From Neoceratodus forsteri (lineage: Eukaryota > Chordata > Ceratodontiformes > Ceratodontidae): a stretch of 64,000 nucleotides of DNA. The notes beneath the pieces were generated by a model that was given only the letters and a program-made list of their open reading frames with translations, was not told the DNA's origin and did not search any database. The stretch spans positions 221,068,501 to 221,132,500 of the forward strand of contig JADMNL010000022.1 of the NCBI GenBank assembly GCA_016271365.2, written 5' to 3'. A program made the translations under genes and the position numbers. Below are positions 1 to 11,824 of this stretch, piece after piece (the first letter of the stretch is position 1; each line of letters opens with the position of its first letter).

Positions 1-215
1 GAATTCCACAGCGTCAGTGCAGCAAATGAAAAAGCCCTGCCCCAGATGACTTCAAACCAACCCTGGGAATCTCCAGCAATCCCTCATCGGCTAAAATAAA
101 GTGGGCGAAGGGGGTGGTAAGGATGCAGGACTTCTTCAAATAGAGTGGACCCTTTCTGTGTAGGGCATTATAGGTCAGCAAACCGGCCTTGAGGGTGACT
201 CGCTGTACCTGATGT
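1..215 (-). mobile_element. L2-like LINE, RT C-terminal fragment (runs off left edge)
   Basis: On the minus strand an open stretch encodes VTLKAGLLTYNALHRKGP and then DEGLLEIPR. This parallels the C-terminal part of the L2 reverse transcriptase at 53.1-55.7 kb (ITFKVVLLTYKALHDQGP and DEGLIEILR). In L2 this segment lies between the RT core and the 3' UTR. Upstream of about position 215 the match stops, so the piece is truncated, and the coding continues off the window at base 1. It is a decayed retrotransposon scrap, not a host gene. Confidence 0.6.
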
Positions 216-841
216 GCTGTGCCACCGCCTCTGGCAGTGGGAGCTGTGGTAGGTAAGAGACTATTTATGTGGTAGAATGCAGCCTTTTCATTAACTAATG
301 TATGATGTTCTAGCAAAGATACCATCACATTCTGACCATAGTGGGGTTTTGGCTATAAAAAGTGGGGAAGAGAACCAGGTTCTATGGATAAACGGAAATA
401 TTAATAAAGAATCACCAAGAACAGTGAATTATGCAGCACTGCAGAAGTTCTGCGGTAGGTTGTAAGTTCTGCACAGAATTCTGAAGCCACAGAATTCTTG
501 GGACCTTGAGCATGGGAGAAGAATGACTTAAGCTGAGTCAAACAATATGATGGATGGAATGGCCAAGACAATGGCATGTTAAGCTCTGATAATACTCTAA
601 CCTAGTCCCACATGGGAATATTGGTTCTATAACAAATCTGCTACCTAATCTACCCTCTCTTTTATATGCTCCAGTGTCAGTTTGACCAGCTCTGGCCAGG
701 CAAATAGTGGCATGCATCTTTGATGCAGTGTAAATGGCTTCCACCATTGAAAATTCAACAAAATGGGATGGTGCCTTATTTTCTGACATAAGCCCTGTTG
801 TGACATGGCACACTATATTTGTTATGCAAGCCAGATGCAAG
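216..841. other. Unassigned sequence
   Basis: No coding similarity, repeat or RNA signature was recognised. A short minus-strand frame at 538-840 has no recognisable domain and looks like a chance opening. Confidence 0.4.
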
Positions 842-905
842 CCACTTTATTTATTTATATAAACTTTTGTTTAACGGGTAAACATATGTGACCTGAGATC
901 ATTTA
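842..905 (-). repeat. LINE/SINE 3'-tail-like segment
   Basis: A run of TTTATTTATTTA followed by a TTTGTTTAAC-like stretch and GTGACCTGAG resembles the minus-strand 3' ends at 14,047, 48,318 and the CORE-SINE at 58,056. Only the terminal ~60 bp are recognisable, so the assignment is tentative. Confidence 0.3.
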
Positions 906-2520
906 AAAACCAGTCAGATGGCCCTGTGTTGCTGAGGGTTGAGGTGCTGGACACCACACCTTGTTCCATTGCAGTGACCCAGGTTCGGGAATGAGCCTGG
1001 GTTATCGGGCGTCAGCAGGGGAGGACTAGGACTGAGCATCCAACAATGCTCTCCTAGTCCTGGGGAAAAGGGGTGAATGCACACTGTGCTCTGCTGGGCC
1101 CTGGGGATGCCCAGAGGTACTGCAGTTGCATGGGTGCTTAGTGGGGGAAGCACAGCAGACATCTGCACATCAGTGCACCAACGTAATTGCACATCTGTGC
1201 TTCCATCGGGAGATAAGTAGGGGGAAAATGGCAGCACAAGTCCACAGCAGCCTGATGACTGCAGTTTCACTGACCAACGATGCCTGAAAGGCATGTGCTA
1301 GTAATGGATCCTCACCGGGTGTGGGGGCTAAGGGGAGGCCCCTTTCACAGGTGTAGTTGCATATGCCAGCTAGGCATGCTGAGCTTTGGGGTCGGCGGTG
1401 GAACGGAGGAGCGGTGACTGGATACAGAGCAGGACTGTGGCTGCAGGTAAAAAAAAAACAGTCAGGATGCTACTTGATTAACAATACAACACTTCTTGTC
1501 AAACAATGACTTACAAGACATGAAGATCCTTAATTATTTGAACAGTCAAGCTTTGGTGCAGGCAGTTCTGCTTTTGATGCAAGCAGCATTAGAAAATCAA
1601 AACTGAAGCAAGTTTTGATGCAGCTTGCTCCCTGTGTCATTCTTTTCTGGTGCAAGCACCTTGCATCATTTTCTGAATTTGGAAAATCAAGCCCATTGTC
1701 TCCTCAGGAGAGAGATTATTATTTTTTTTAAGCTGACAATAAAGCATGAAATGGATAATCTTGAACTCCTTTATTAAACAAGGTATTAATAACCAACACA
1801 CACCAATGCTACCACGTACAGTACATTCCTTAACAATGCACAGTCAACCTATGTGCTACAAACACCTGATGGCTAACCTGCTTAGCTGCCTGCAGACTTA
1901 TGCACCTGTTTTTTTTATTGCTTTGCATAAGTATACACACAGTGTACATCTGTTCCATAGAGTATGCTAACTACTCATGCTATGTGCACAACATTTTAAG
2001 ACAAGCTGGAGCAGTCCACTGATTTAAGAAGAATGCACACCCATGTCCACCAATGTCCTAAAAACTGGGATGAAAATGGAGGGGAAAAGCACTTAATAGG
2101 CAGGAAGCAATACTAGCCCCTTGCTGATCCTTCACCAGAGCCACTGGCTCTGACTGTATCTGTACTGTGGTGGATTGAGAACCTCACTATCACCCCTGCT
2201 ACAGGGATTAAGCCATGGGAGGATGTTGACAGGTGAGATCACAGGAAACAAAGTAGTGGGGCTAAAAAGAGAACAGCTTGAAAGGGGCCTGTGAGGGTAA
2301 GGAGGATAAAGAAATAAAAAAAGATGTCACATTGTGTTCTGAACTTGATATAGTATTATTATTAACCACGTTGCTGGGCAAATTATTCCACTGATCCACC
2401 ACCCACTCCGTAAACATGCACACATTGATGGTCAAATGAAAAGAAGCAGTGCCACTGGCTGTGAAATAAGCTACTCACCCATCCTTTTGTCCAGAGGAAG
2501 GGAGATACTATGGTGGCTCA
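906..2520. other. Unassigned sequence
   Basis: Moderately GC-rich at 915-1440, then mixed composition. Short frames such as the minus-strand one at 914-1294 show no domain, no codon-like pattern and no neighbours that would support a gene. Nothing further was recognised. Confidence 0.4.
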
Positions 2521-3250
2521 GATTTTTTTTTTTTGTAATTCATATTATATTGAATATTCTGCAAAATAATTAAATGAACACATCAAAATGAAAATAATAA
2601 AATACAAAGCAACATATCAAGAAGCTGTGAAAAACAGGAAACATTAGTTAGATACTGAAGTAAAATATTTGGTAAATGACACGATAAAGAAAGAGTTTGA
2701 AAATTAGATTTTGCTGTATACCTACAAAGTACAATTTCTAACATAAAATCTACATAAACAACATAACACCATGTCTGTACTGGATTTCAGAATGTATTGG
2801 ATTTAAGGAAAGGGTCCCAAATGTTATAAAATGTATCCTATCTGTTCATATTGACCTAAGACTCTCTTTCATGGTGACTCAGGTTTGATTTGTCTACTTT
2901 TGTTGACTGGGAATGGAGGTCTAAAATAGGAGTTCTTGCTTGCAGACTTATTCTGGGCAGTAAGTACTCACTGACATTGAACCAGGTTAAGATACAGGTG
3001 TATTAGAGCTTTATGATGATCTAGGTATAGCATGGGACAGTTCCCCTACTCTTTTTGAGAAGTACCATGGGATCTTTAATATCCACCTGAACATCTACCA
3101 GAACATGCAGATGGGACATTAATTTAACATATCTTCAGAATGACTGTTTCTTAAGACAGTACAGTATCCCCCTAACACCATTTTGCAGAATTCATATGGT
3201 TAATAATAATAATCTAGGGGGAGTTAACACTGCAGTGCTAATAACACAAT
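2521..3250. other. Poly-T run followed by AT-rich sequence
   Basis: A 12-base T run at about 2521 opens an A-rich, T-poor stretch, which could be the tail of a minus-strand retroposon (L1 3' UTR type). No coding remnant confirms this. The rest, to the 5S-like fragment, is unassigned. Confidence 0.25.
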
Positions 3251-3251
3251 T

Positions 3252-3365
3252 TCCAGCAGCTGCTGGTGTTCGTTGGTGGTCTTTGATCTGACAATGGGCA
3301 AAGCTTGATCCAGCTTAGCTTCTGAGATGTGATGGGACCAGAGTCCAAGATGATGAGGCTGGAAG
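3252..3365 (-). pseudogene. 5S rRNA-like fragment (5S-derived SINE head or 5S pseudogene)
   Basis: The minus strand carries CATCTCAGAAGCTAAGCTGG, matching the 5S rRNA internal promoter start (GATCTCGGAAGC(T)AAGC). About 35 bases later comes GATCAAAGACCACC, matching the box C region GATGGGAGACCGCC, and then GAACACCAGCAGCTGCT against GAATACCGGGTGCTGTA. The order and spacing follow the 120-nt gene, but many positions differ and the 5' third is poor. 5S-derived SINEs (SINE3/DeuSINE type) and dispersed 5S pseudogenes both occur in vertebrates. No conserved SINE body was recognised beside it, so I cannot decide between them. Confidence 0.55.
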
Positions 3366-5149
3366 GTGCATACGATGGGGAGCCAGGTGTAAAAGGGATG
3401 AACTAAAAAATATGACATTATATGAACTAAAAGCAACATTTAAGTAACATACATATAAACTAAAATGAGGGCAGTGGTGCACAATTCAGATTTTTCTGTC
3501 TGAGTGGTAATGGTATACAATCCATAATACGTAAAATATAATACACAGTGCAGTAAAAAAAAAGCCGTTTTTTTCCCATCTAAGAATATGAATCACTTGC
3601 CAATAAGAATAGCATTCCCAGACATGGAAAATAATGTTAAACCCCTGGTGACAACTGCACTCCATAACATCAGAAATCACAGATTTTTGTTAAATGAACA
3701 CAATGCAAACTCATTTTAAGTTTCAGATTTGTCTTTTTATAATCAAGTAATTATAAGGCTCAGAAACATTGCATAACTATATATAGGTATGACTGTACTG
3801 TAGGTTCATAAATAGCATGTTTTATAATTATACCATTTTAAATTCCACTTCTCAGTCTCTTGAAGGCACGAGAGTTATTATTATCCATTGCTCAGAAATT
3901 ATATAAGAAGTTGTGAAACTCAGGTTGTTTTTCAGCAACTAACTGCAAAACTGGATCAGCTGGAAAGACTTGTTGAATGCAAACCATGGTACATGAAATT
4001 GTCTGCTTCTCTGATCTATTGTATTTTGCATGCTTAATAGTGGTACAGTATGAAACAGATTTTAACATTTAATTTTGACTCCTAGGACAACCCAATCTAA
4101 AAATGTGCATCTTTATTCAAGACAGGTCTTACTTTCAGTATGAAAAAACTGTTTTTTGGGGAGCATAGAAAGAAGACTGCAGACCTGACCATGCATCTAT
4201 AGAGATTTAATGCACAATTAGTTGACCTTGTTTGACTAATGAAGTGTATAGATTTTGTCTTGCCTTTTTAAAATTGCTCATTGTGTCCATGATAGCTTAA
4301 AAATGAGACTGCTGTAATTTGGTAGCATAATTTCTGTGGTTTTCTGGATTCAAAGATTCTGCCTAATTGGCAAACATTAGGTTGACCAGGAGACCCCTGA
4401 ATAACCAGTTGTTTACTGCAGACTTTAAACAGAAAATAACATACTTATTTTTTCCCTGTGGCTCATTTCCTTTATAAGTGTAAAGCCACTGGAAGGGGAG
4501 TAAAATTATTTGATTGCTTCTCATAGTAGCTGTGCATGTTTATGTTATAGGCATTGCATTTGTTTGGTAGTAGTATGTCAGTACATTAAAGTGTAACAAA
4601 GTACAGAGCATTTGATAACATAAATATATTATTATCGCAGTGTGGTACCAGAGGATTATACACCCAGTTGTGGCCTGACTATTGTGCAGGGTACTGTGCA
4701 CACTGCACTAAGGAAATAACTTTTTTGGAGGGACTCAGCTACTTGTGGATTGTATAGCATTAATGAAAAATATAGAACATGGAAGAACCCCATACACCCA
4801 TGTGCAGTACATCTGTGTCATTCTCCTCTGCTTCTCTGCATAGTAAAACTTTCTTGTATATATACTACATAAACAAAGGTATTCAGATGTCTTTGATCAC
4901 AAACTGCTTAAACTTGCTACTGTAAGTCAATTTGCTTCACCAACTGATCAAGATTTTTAATTTATCACTTACCTTATGTAAACGTCCCATAGAATGAAAA
5001 AAGTCTGTGGTAATTCCTGCTTCTAAATCCAGCATACAGCACAAATTTAGACCCTCTGCTCCAATCAGAAAGCAGAGCTACAAACATTTTGATTTACAGA
5101 AAACTTGCAGTAGTCATTGTATTCTCAGTAAAATCACAGTAGCAACATC
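3366..5149. other. Unassigned AT-rich sequence
   Basis: AT-rich, with no open frame longer than about 65 codons carrying a recognisable motif. No repeat structure seen. Confidence 0.4.
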
Positions 5150-5405
5150 CCAACAGTCATGACAATAAAATGGCAATAGTGACATCCCATACAACATCTT
5201 ATTCTGTAGTTCATAAGCCTCCATGAACTCTACCAGGTAATCATTTACAATTGTTTTATCAGCTTCCCTACTATTGAGGTCAGGCTGATTTGTCTGCAGT
5301 TTTCTGGTCATCTCTGTCCCTATTTTTGTGGAGTGACACCATATTAATTACCCTCCAATCAACTGGATGCAGTTAAACAGAGCAACCAGTGATGCAAGGT
5401 TTTGC
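5150..5405 (-). mobile_element. CR1-like LINE, short RT fragment
   Basis: Reading the minus strand with frameshifts gives DWRVINMVSLHKNRDR followed by RQISLTSIVGKLI. This is the conserved RT stretch that in CR1 reads DWR.A..VPLHK then NYRPVSLTS..GK. The same motif pair occurs in the CR1 copies at 18.4 and 34.3 kb. Flanking RT blocks are missing, so only a ~250-bp scrap survives, with stops and frameshifts. Confidence 0.55.
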
Positions 5406-5477
5406 ACTTGTTGTGTGAAAAAAAGTTTTGATTAAATGACACTTGTCACATTAACAGGAGGTAATAATAAAATATGC

Positions 5478-5634
5478 AATAATTCATGTGGGTGAGTGCA
5501 TAATGAAAAATTATGTGCACCCGAGGTGTGGGATGCTACATAAACCCCAAGGGCAAAGCCCGATAGGTTTATATGAACATCCCGTACCAAGGGTACACAT
5601 AATTTCTCATTTATTCACTCACCCCCATTCATTG
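5478..5634. repeat. Hairpin element, family A copy 1
   Basis: The whole segment is an imperfect palindrome. The outer arms read GTGGGTGAGTGCATAATG... and ...TTATTCACTCACCCCCA; the inner arms hold AAATTATGTGCACCC and GGGTACACATAATTT; the centre is GGGCAAAGCCC. Similar ~155-165-bp palindromes sit at 22,600 and 23,161. Coding capacity is nil, so it looks like a small non-autonomous (MITE-like) foldback element. Confidence 0.7.
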
Positions 5635-7629
5635 TTTTATGTAATTGCTGGGGAGCATTTTCCCAGCATCACTTTGTTGAAATTAATATGAGTCTGACTT
5701 GTGTGCTGGTGCTATTTAAAAAATCAGTTTGCTGTTTTGAGCCGCAGGAGTTAGACTCATTTTATTTATTTTGTTTACTTGCTTTACTTTCATCAATACA
5801 AAAAAGAGAAAAAAAACACTTTCACTGTTTGCTACCTGATGTGAGGGAGCAGGGATAAGAGGGCCATGTCCTTGCTATGGTGATGATCATCGCTCATTTC
5901 TTGAAAATGACTGGGGAAGGTGGCTATTTTTGAGACACACTCATGATGGCAAAGGTTAGTGTAGGACTGGGAATTTTCTACAAGTTGAATTGTTTAATCC
6001 CTCCTGATTTTGTTGCGCACCACAGTTGTACTTTGTGAAGGTGCAGTTCTGAGACTGGCAAGGAAGGAGAAAAAGTGTGGGCATGCGAAGAATGTGAGAA
6101 ACCTGACACGTGTTCGCTGTTATAACCCACGGGTTATAATGATAAGTTATAACCCAGTTTCTCAATAGCAGAACACACTCTCCAGTTATAACAAGCTTAC
6201 ATTGAACATTTTGTTTTTTAAAACCTGAATATTATTGAGTGTCTGTACAAACCAATGACATGGACTACATAATATTTTAGATTACAAATATTAATAACAG
6301 ACTAGATCTAAATCTCATGGTAGGAAGGGTAAATCTACTTATTCTGTCCTGTTTGTTGTATCAGTATATTACAAGTTCACCAGAATGTGTCATACAACTG
6401 AATCAACATGTACCGTACTAACTGTATGTTCCATCTGTGAATCTAGTGTCCTCTCTGTGAAGTCCTGCCTAGCCCAACCTCATCCCTGTCACAGGTGTAA
6501 GTCCTCTGCGTCTCCTTGCTATGGAATCACATCCCATCTTGAAGTCATTATGTGGAACAACCATGTTGTCCACCTAGTGTTCAGGGTTTGCATTGTATTT
6601 TGTAAATGTGCTGTCAATGTTTTCATTTTGTAAATGTTTAACACTATATCCTCCCATTGTGCCTTTGGCCTTTGTGCAGGAAAGAGTTAGCCATAGGCAA
6701 GTGATGACTTTTTTTTTGCTGCTGTTAATAAAATGCCCAGAAGGTATATGACATGTTTTTGTTTGATGTGTGAAGGGAATCTTAATAACAGTGCCACTTC
6801 TGGAGAAAGGGTTCCAAAGTCTGGAAACAATGTCTGTGTTGTCTGTGCCACTGCGGTTCAAAAGAGTGCCAACCTGGGATATGACCCTAGAGTGTGTATA
6901 TGGGTGCCACTTCATGTCCACATTGTCCCCAGCCTGAGGCATAAGAGGTGGTCAGGTATTTGTCTGTAATCTGGGGTGTTCTAAAAAATGGTTAACTGTC
7001 TTCCAAGGTTCCCGCCAAACTCTCACCAAATGCAGGAGTTTGTAATTTTGTATTGTCTAATCCAGGTGGCTGTTCATTCCTTATCACTGAGAACTACAGA
7101 CATTTCAGCTTCCCAGTTACATTGGGTAACTTCTGTAGTGGTTCCTTCTCTCAGCAATAATGTAGTAGTAGTAGAAGTGGTAAGTAATAGTGGTGGAGAA
7201 GGTTTACTAATAGGGCACCCAGTCTCAGAGGCTCTGGGCATCTAACACAATCAGAAACAGGCAGGGTAATATTTACAGTGAAATAAAGCTTGACAGAGTT
7301 ATTTAACAATTTTTAGAAAAGAAACAAAAGCTGATTTGAATAATTAATAAATACTAAAATGCCCATCAGCCTGATAAACATCTGCTCTAAAAGTTTTGCA
7401 AGACTACTACTGAACTGTGTCTGTAGTTAGACAGATGAACATTTTATTATTTCCCCATATTAGGCAGGTTTCCAGCAAGAATTTTTCACTATTGATAATG
7501 TATTTGTACTTAGTCACATAACTGAAAAGTACATACATATAAGAACAAACATTTGTCAATGCTGAATGTTGTCTTGCTGGCATTGGCATTGGTAGTGCAT
7601 GAGTTACAGAGATGAATTATATGAATGAC
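5635..7629. other. Unassigned sequence
   Basis: Includes a small hairpin TTATAACCC/GGGTTATAA at about 6120-6139 with another TTATAACCC close by. Short frames at 6385-6633, 6574-6942 and 6988-7245 carry no recognised domain and overlap on both strands, as expected by chance. Confidence 0.4.
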
Positions 7630-8010
7630 AGTGAAGTATACAACAAAAGTCAACCCTACCCCACCCTGCAGAGACTGACAGGCATTGAGGCGTGCCTTTG
7701 GGTCATCGGCCATAACAGTCATGCCATTTCACCTCACCCTACCCTGCAGACATCAAGTGTTAAGGTGCACCTTGAGTTGCTGGGCTTTATACTCAACCCA
7801 CTTCATAAGGAAATAATGCTGAAATGGGTGCAGTATAGGAGAATGGGGTGAACTTTGGGGCCAAAGAGTCCAAGGCATACCTTGATGCCTATCACTGTCT
7901 GCAGGGTGGGGTGGAATGGCATGATCGTTACTGTTGACAGTCCCTAGTCACACCTCTGATGCCTGTCAGTCCCTACAAGGTAGGGCATTATGTTCAGAAA
8001 GCCTAACACC
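7630..8010. repeat. Foldback element, family B copy 1 (degenerate)
   Basis: The left part (ACCCCACCCTGCAGAGACTG...GCCTTTGGGTCAT) is the inverted complement of the right part (...CCAAGGCATACCTTGATGCC...CTGCAGGGTGGGGTGG). A second direct copy of the left arm lies between them, at about 7720-7800. The centre, GTATAGGAGAATGGGGTGA, is nearly identical to the centres of the two larger palindromes at 43.0 and 49.0 kb, which defines one family. Confidence 0.6.
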
Positions 8011-8035
8011 CTGGGCATTTCTTGGTATTTTCACT

Positions 8036-9105
8036 TCAAGTTTTCAACATGAGCTTTTTGTGACCCCACTGCATGAACAGCGACACTATCAGTTCCTTAG
8101 TTGAAAGGTAATTTTGCACAATGACTATGCCATTTGGCACCAGAGCTGTGGAAACATATTTTGAACAGGTTGTGAAAAATGACAGCTGTACTGTCCATGA
8201 GGAGGTCTAAAAAAATTGTAATGTTGAAAATGTGGAGTGAAAATATAAGAAAAGTGGTGAAGACACTAGCGTGCATAGAAGCTGTGCAACGTACACCTGT
8301 AAAGCAATTATTTTGGAGACTTTTAACACCAGATTTCCAACATAGGCATTTTGGGACCTCCACTCATGAACAGTGGCACTGTGATTTCCTTAATCTGTCC
8401 CAAACATTGATTTTGCACAGCAACCACGCCCATTGTGTGCTACAGGTATGAAAACATGTTTCAGGCAGGATGTGAAAAATTACAGCTGTGCTGTTCATCA
8501 GGCAATGTGCAAAAATTACAATTTTGAAAATATGAAGTAAAAATACAAAAAATTGATGAAGTTATAAGCATGCATAGAAACGTTGCAATTTACATTGGTA
8601 ACACAGTTATTTTTGGGAATTTGTTCACCAAATTTTCAATATGGGGTTTTTGGGACCTCTCCTTATGAACACCATCACTGTGAGTTTCATACTCTGTCCT
8701 GAATATTGATTTCACACAGCGACCATGCCATTGTGTGCTACATGTGCAAAAACACATTTCAGGACAAATGAGAAAAAATGACAGCTATACTCTTCATAAG
8801 GAGGTATGGAAAATGGCAATGTTGAAAATCTGGAGTGAAAATATTGAATATTTTCAATGTTACGAGTGTGCGTGGGAACTGTGCATCACAAGCTCATAAC
8901 ACAGTCATATTTTGGAATTTTTTTACCAAATTTGCAACATAGGCTTTTTGGGAGCCTACCTCATGAACAGTGACAGGTCCTGAAAGGTGATTCCTCACAG
9001 TGACCATGAAATGACCTTTTGGGACCTAATAACAAAATGACAGCAATTGAGTTCATAAGGTGGGGTTCCAAGAACCCCATGTTGAAAATTTGGTGCTAAA
9101 ATTCA
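8036..9105. repeat. Tandem array of ~297-bp palindromic units (about 3.6 copies)
   Basis: A block near TTTTCAACATGGGTTTTTGGGA then CTCATGAACAG recurs at about 8041, 8333, 8633 and 8930, a period of 293-300 bp. Between these, the inverted complement (CTGTTCATGAGGAGGT then ATGTTGAAAA) recurs at about 8175, 8470, 8775 and 9040. Each unit is therefore a forward arm plus a reverse arm, and the array alternates orientation every ~150 bp. Open frames inside it are accidental. A related single unit is at 24,480-24,800. Confidence 0.75.
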
Positions 9106-9665
9106 CAAAAATGGCCAAGATATCCACCTAAGTTGGAAACCCTCCATTGATGCCATTATATAGCTTACTGACAGTTTTTCAGTTTGTGGTCAGCTTTGAA
9201 GAGTGCAGACATGTTCCAGGTCCACCAAAGATCATTGCGCCAGGCTCCAGAAATAAGTATGGGGTGGGGGGTGTGTGCAGAGGGTGGGTGAGGGTTGGAG
9301 GAGGGGGCCACCATCAGTGAGGGACCATTTTCTATGTTACAGGTAAAAAAAAAATGAAAGCATTGTGGGAAGGTTTTCTTTTTTTACAAGTACATTTGGC
9401 ACACAGGGGTGGGCTCCCAGCATGCCACCTGTGTGTTTTGGGGAGTACTGGAGCCAATGGGGATTGGGCACCCCATTGGCAAATCAAAAAGGGTCTGTGT
9501 TAGGGGGAAACATGATGCTGAGGGGCATTTGACACCCCCCTTGGCAAACAACTTTTACGGGGGACATTATGCCAGTGGGGATTGGACTCCCCTATTGGCA
9601 AATGAACTGGAGAGGGGGCATACTGACAGGAGGATTCGGCACCCCTAATGGTGACTTTTATGAGG
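9106..9665. repeat. Right-hand module of the palindromic satellite, with ~60-bp G-rich units
   Basis: Segment 9160-9260 is the inverted complement of 24,370-24,480 (shared core ATGATCTTTGGTGGAC). Segment 9404-9665 matches the complement of 24,190-24,300 (GTGGGCTCCCAGCATG, then GGGGATTGGGCACC). Within 9460-9665 a motif close to GGGATTGGGCACCCCATTGGC repeats about four times at 50-70-bp spacing. The module thus belongs with the array at 8036-9105 as one dispersed repeat. Confidence 0.65.
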
Positions 9666-9904
9666 CCAGGGAGAGGAGGACAGGGACAGCCACCACCATG
9701 TTTATTGAAATGTTAGACAGGGAAGGCATGCCCTGCAATGAGGGGTCGCTCCCTCTTTGCAGTGGTGAAATTGTTTCAAGTTGATGGCACGCTTTTCAAC
9801 TGCTGTCATAGACAGCATGTGCATTTACTGGTGCCACAGAGATAAGCCCCCAAAAGCAGTGGGAGCACTGGCCACAACAGGACCACACCTCTAAAACCTG
9901 TTAT
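9666..9904. other. Unassigned spacer
   Basis: Unique-looking sequence between the satellite module and the following LINE. No signature seen. Confidence 0.35.
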
Positions 9905-11815
9905 TCCAAGCTACAACAATATGTTGCTTATGTGTGTGCAAGACAACATAAAAATGAAACTTTTCACCTTTTATGTTGACTTCTCATTGGCATTAGATTC
10001 CACAAATAGAACTAAGCTTTGGAAAATATTTATTGAAATAGATACTGATCAGACTTTATTGTTTTTAATTTGCTTACTATACACAAACACATTAGCATCA
10101 ATAAAATATGATAATAGTGGAAATCTAACACAATACTTTCAAGCCCAAAAGGGAGTCAAACAAAGGTGCCTTTTGGCACCATTATTATTTAATCATTACA
10201 TTAATAAACTATTAAAATTTGAGGAAAAAAATCTACTGGACTCCCCCAAAATTAATGAACTTCCATTACATCCATTACATGCATTAGCATATGTAGATGA
10301 CATTGTAAGTTTTTCTTTGACCGCATCAGGATTACAAAAAAATATATATTTTTCAGAGCAAATGTTCAGACCCTGAACTAAAAATAAACTTAAAAAAACA
10401 AAAATTATGGTATTTTATAAACATCTGACACATAAAAACAAAATAGAAATAGTTAACATGCGTCAATATCTTGGTATTAAATTTATATCTTCTACTAATT
10501 AGTTACAGCATGTATGTGATCAAAATATGAAGGCTAAACTAGCAGCAAAAGCATTACTGAAGTTCACCCTAAAATATGGAGGAAATTTAATATCACCAGC
10601 ACTTAAAGATGGGGAAGCAAAAATCACCCCCATTCTTACATACAGGGCTGAAGTCTGGGAATCCTATAAAACAGAAAAACTGGAAAATACTTTTTCTTTC
10701 TACAAATCTTTGCTAAAAGTTCCATCTTCAGTATCAAATGCTATGGTAAGAGCCAAGTTAGGAAGAATTACAGTAGATAGAATTAAAGATCTCACCTTAG
10801 TCACACACTGGCTTCAGATGATTAATAATACTCATAGCAATTTACCAGTATTTTGTTTAAGAGAAAAAACTAAATGGTTATCACAGAATCAAAGCTCTAA
10901 ATGGTTAACAGCTTTAAAGAACATCTTGACCAAAATTAAGATGTTGCATTTATTTAGCAATTATATAAGAAAGGTTATTGTCTCATTGCAATATAGGTCA
11001 CTTATAAAAAGAAATCTATTTGAAAATGCGAAAGTGATTGATATGGGAAAAATAAAGAAACAAAAATGTGTAAGTTGGTTTAAAGAAAACAAAATAGATC
11101 AAGATCTGGAAGATTACTTGATGCTTGCTATTGCATCCGAAGCTAGGTGATTAATAAGCTGGACAAGGTTCAAACTAATTACCTCTAAATATAAATATTT
11201 TAATAAAAATGATGTGACTGACACAAATACAAGTAATCAATTACGCAAATGTAATAAAGGCCATGAAGAAACATTGCAACATCTAATAATATTTTGCCTA
11301 CTGTATAATAAAGCAAGGAAAGATTTTCTTTCAAAGTTCCTTACAAGTTATGTGAATGCTAATTATGATGCAGTGTTTGTATTTATTCAAGATGTTTAGA
11401 AGATGCTTTGATGCATAACAATATATAGCATCTGTGATTAAAATAAAAAAGAAAGAATTAGAAACAAAAATTAATGTGAAAACTTTCATTTCTGGCCTTA
11501 AATTAATTGTCAAACATCATTTAAAAGTCTCACTGATAAAGCACTTCCCTCCAGGGGTATCATATTTATCTGATAGTTTACAGTTTAGCACTTTAGTAAT
11601 AAGCTTGGCATAAAATGACCTGCGTGTTTACATTTAATATTTGTGTATGAGTAAATGTATTTTTTAACAAGTCTTGTGCTGTGTTAATGGAACTCGATGT
11701 GTGTATATGTAATGTTGTCTTTTGTCATATTGTATTATGTCGACATGATTGTAATAACTTAGTCACTAATAACGTCTAAGTTGATCAATAAAAATGTGAT
11801 TTGATTTGAAATGCT
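9905..11815 (+). mobile_element. AT-rich non-LTR retrotransposon, RT and C-terminal part
   Basis: Two frames (9921-10376 and 10527-11150), joined by a frame-shifted stretch, encode one reverse transcriptase remnant. RT motif A is YVDFSLALDST, motif B is KGVKQRCLLAPLLF and motif C is YVDDIV, with both catalytic Asp present. The region after the palm reads LTYRAEVWES then LLKVPSSVSNAMVRAKLGR, a C-terminal layout unlike the CR1 and L2 copies here. Codons for K, N and I dominate because the element is AT-rich. The 3' UTR ends near 11,810 with TGATTTGATTTGA, like the L2 tail at 55,645. The endonuclease is missing (5' truncated) and several stops are present. The clade is uncertain (perhaps I/Jockey-like); the RT assignment is secure. 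Confidence 0.8.
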
Positions 11816-11824
11816 AAAATGGTA

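Noticed and set aside
1..6. EcoRI site (GAATTC) at base 1 as evidence of a clone end
   Set aside because: A six-base match at the edge is compatible with a cloned insert but equally with chance; no vector sequence is present.
914..1294. 126-codon minus-strand frame
   Set aside because: No motif, biased Ser/Pro/His composition, isolated in unassigned sequence.
8036..9105. Short coding frames inside the satellite (8097-8363, 8179-8451)
   Set aside because: They overlap on opposite strands of a palindromic tandem repeat and recur only because the unit does.
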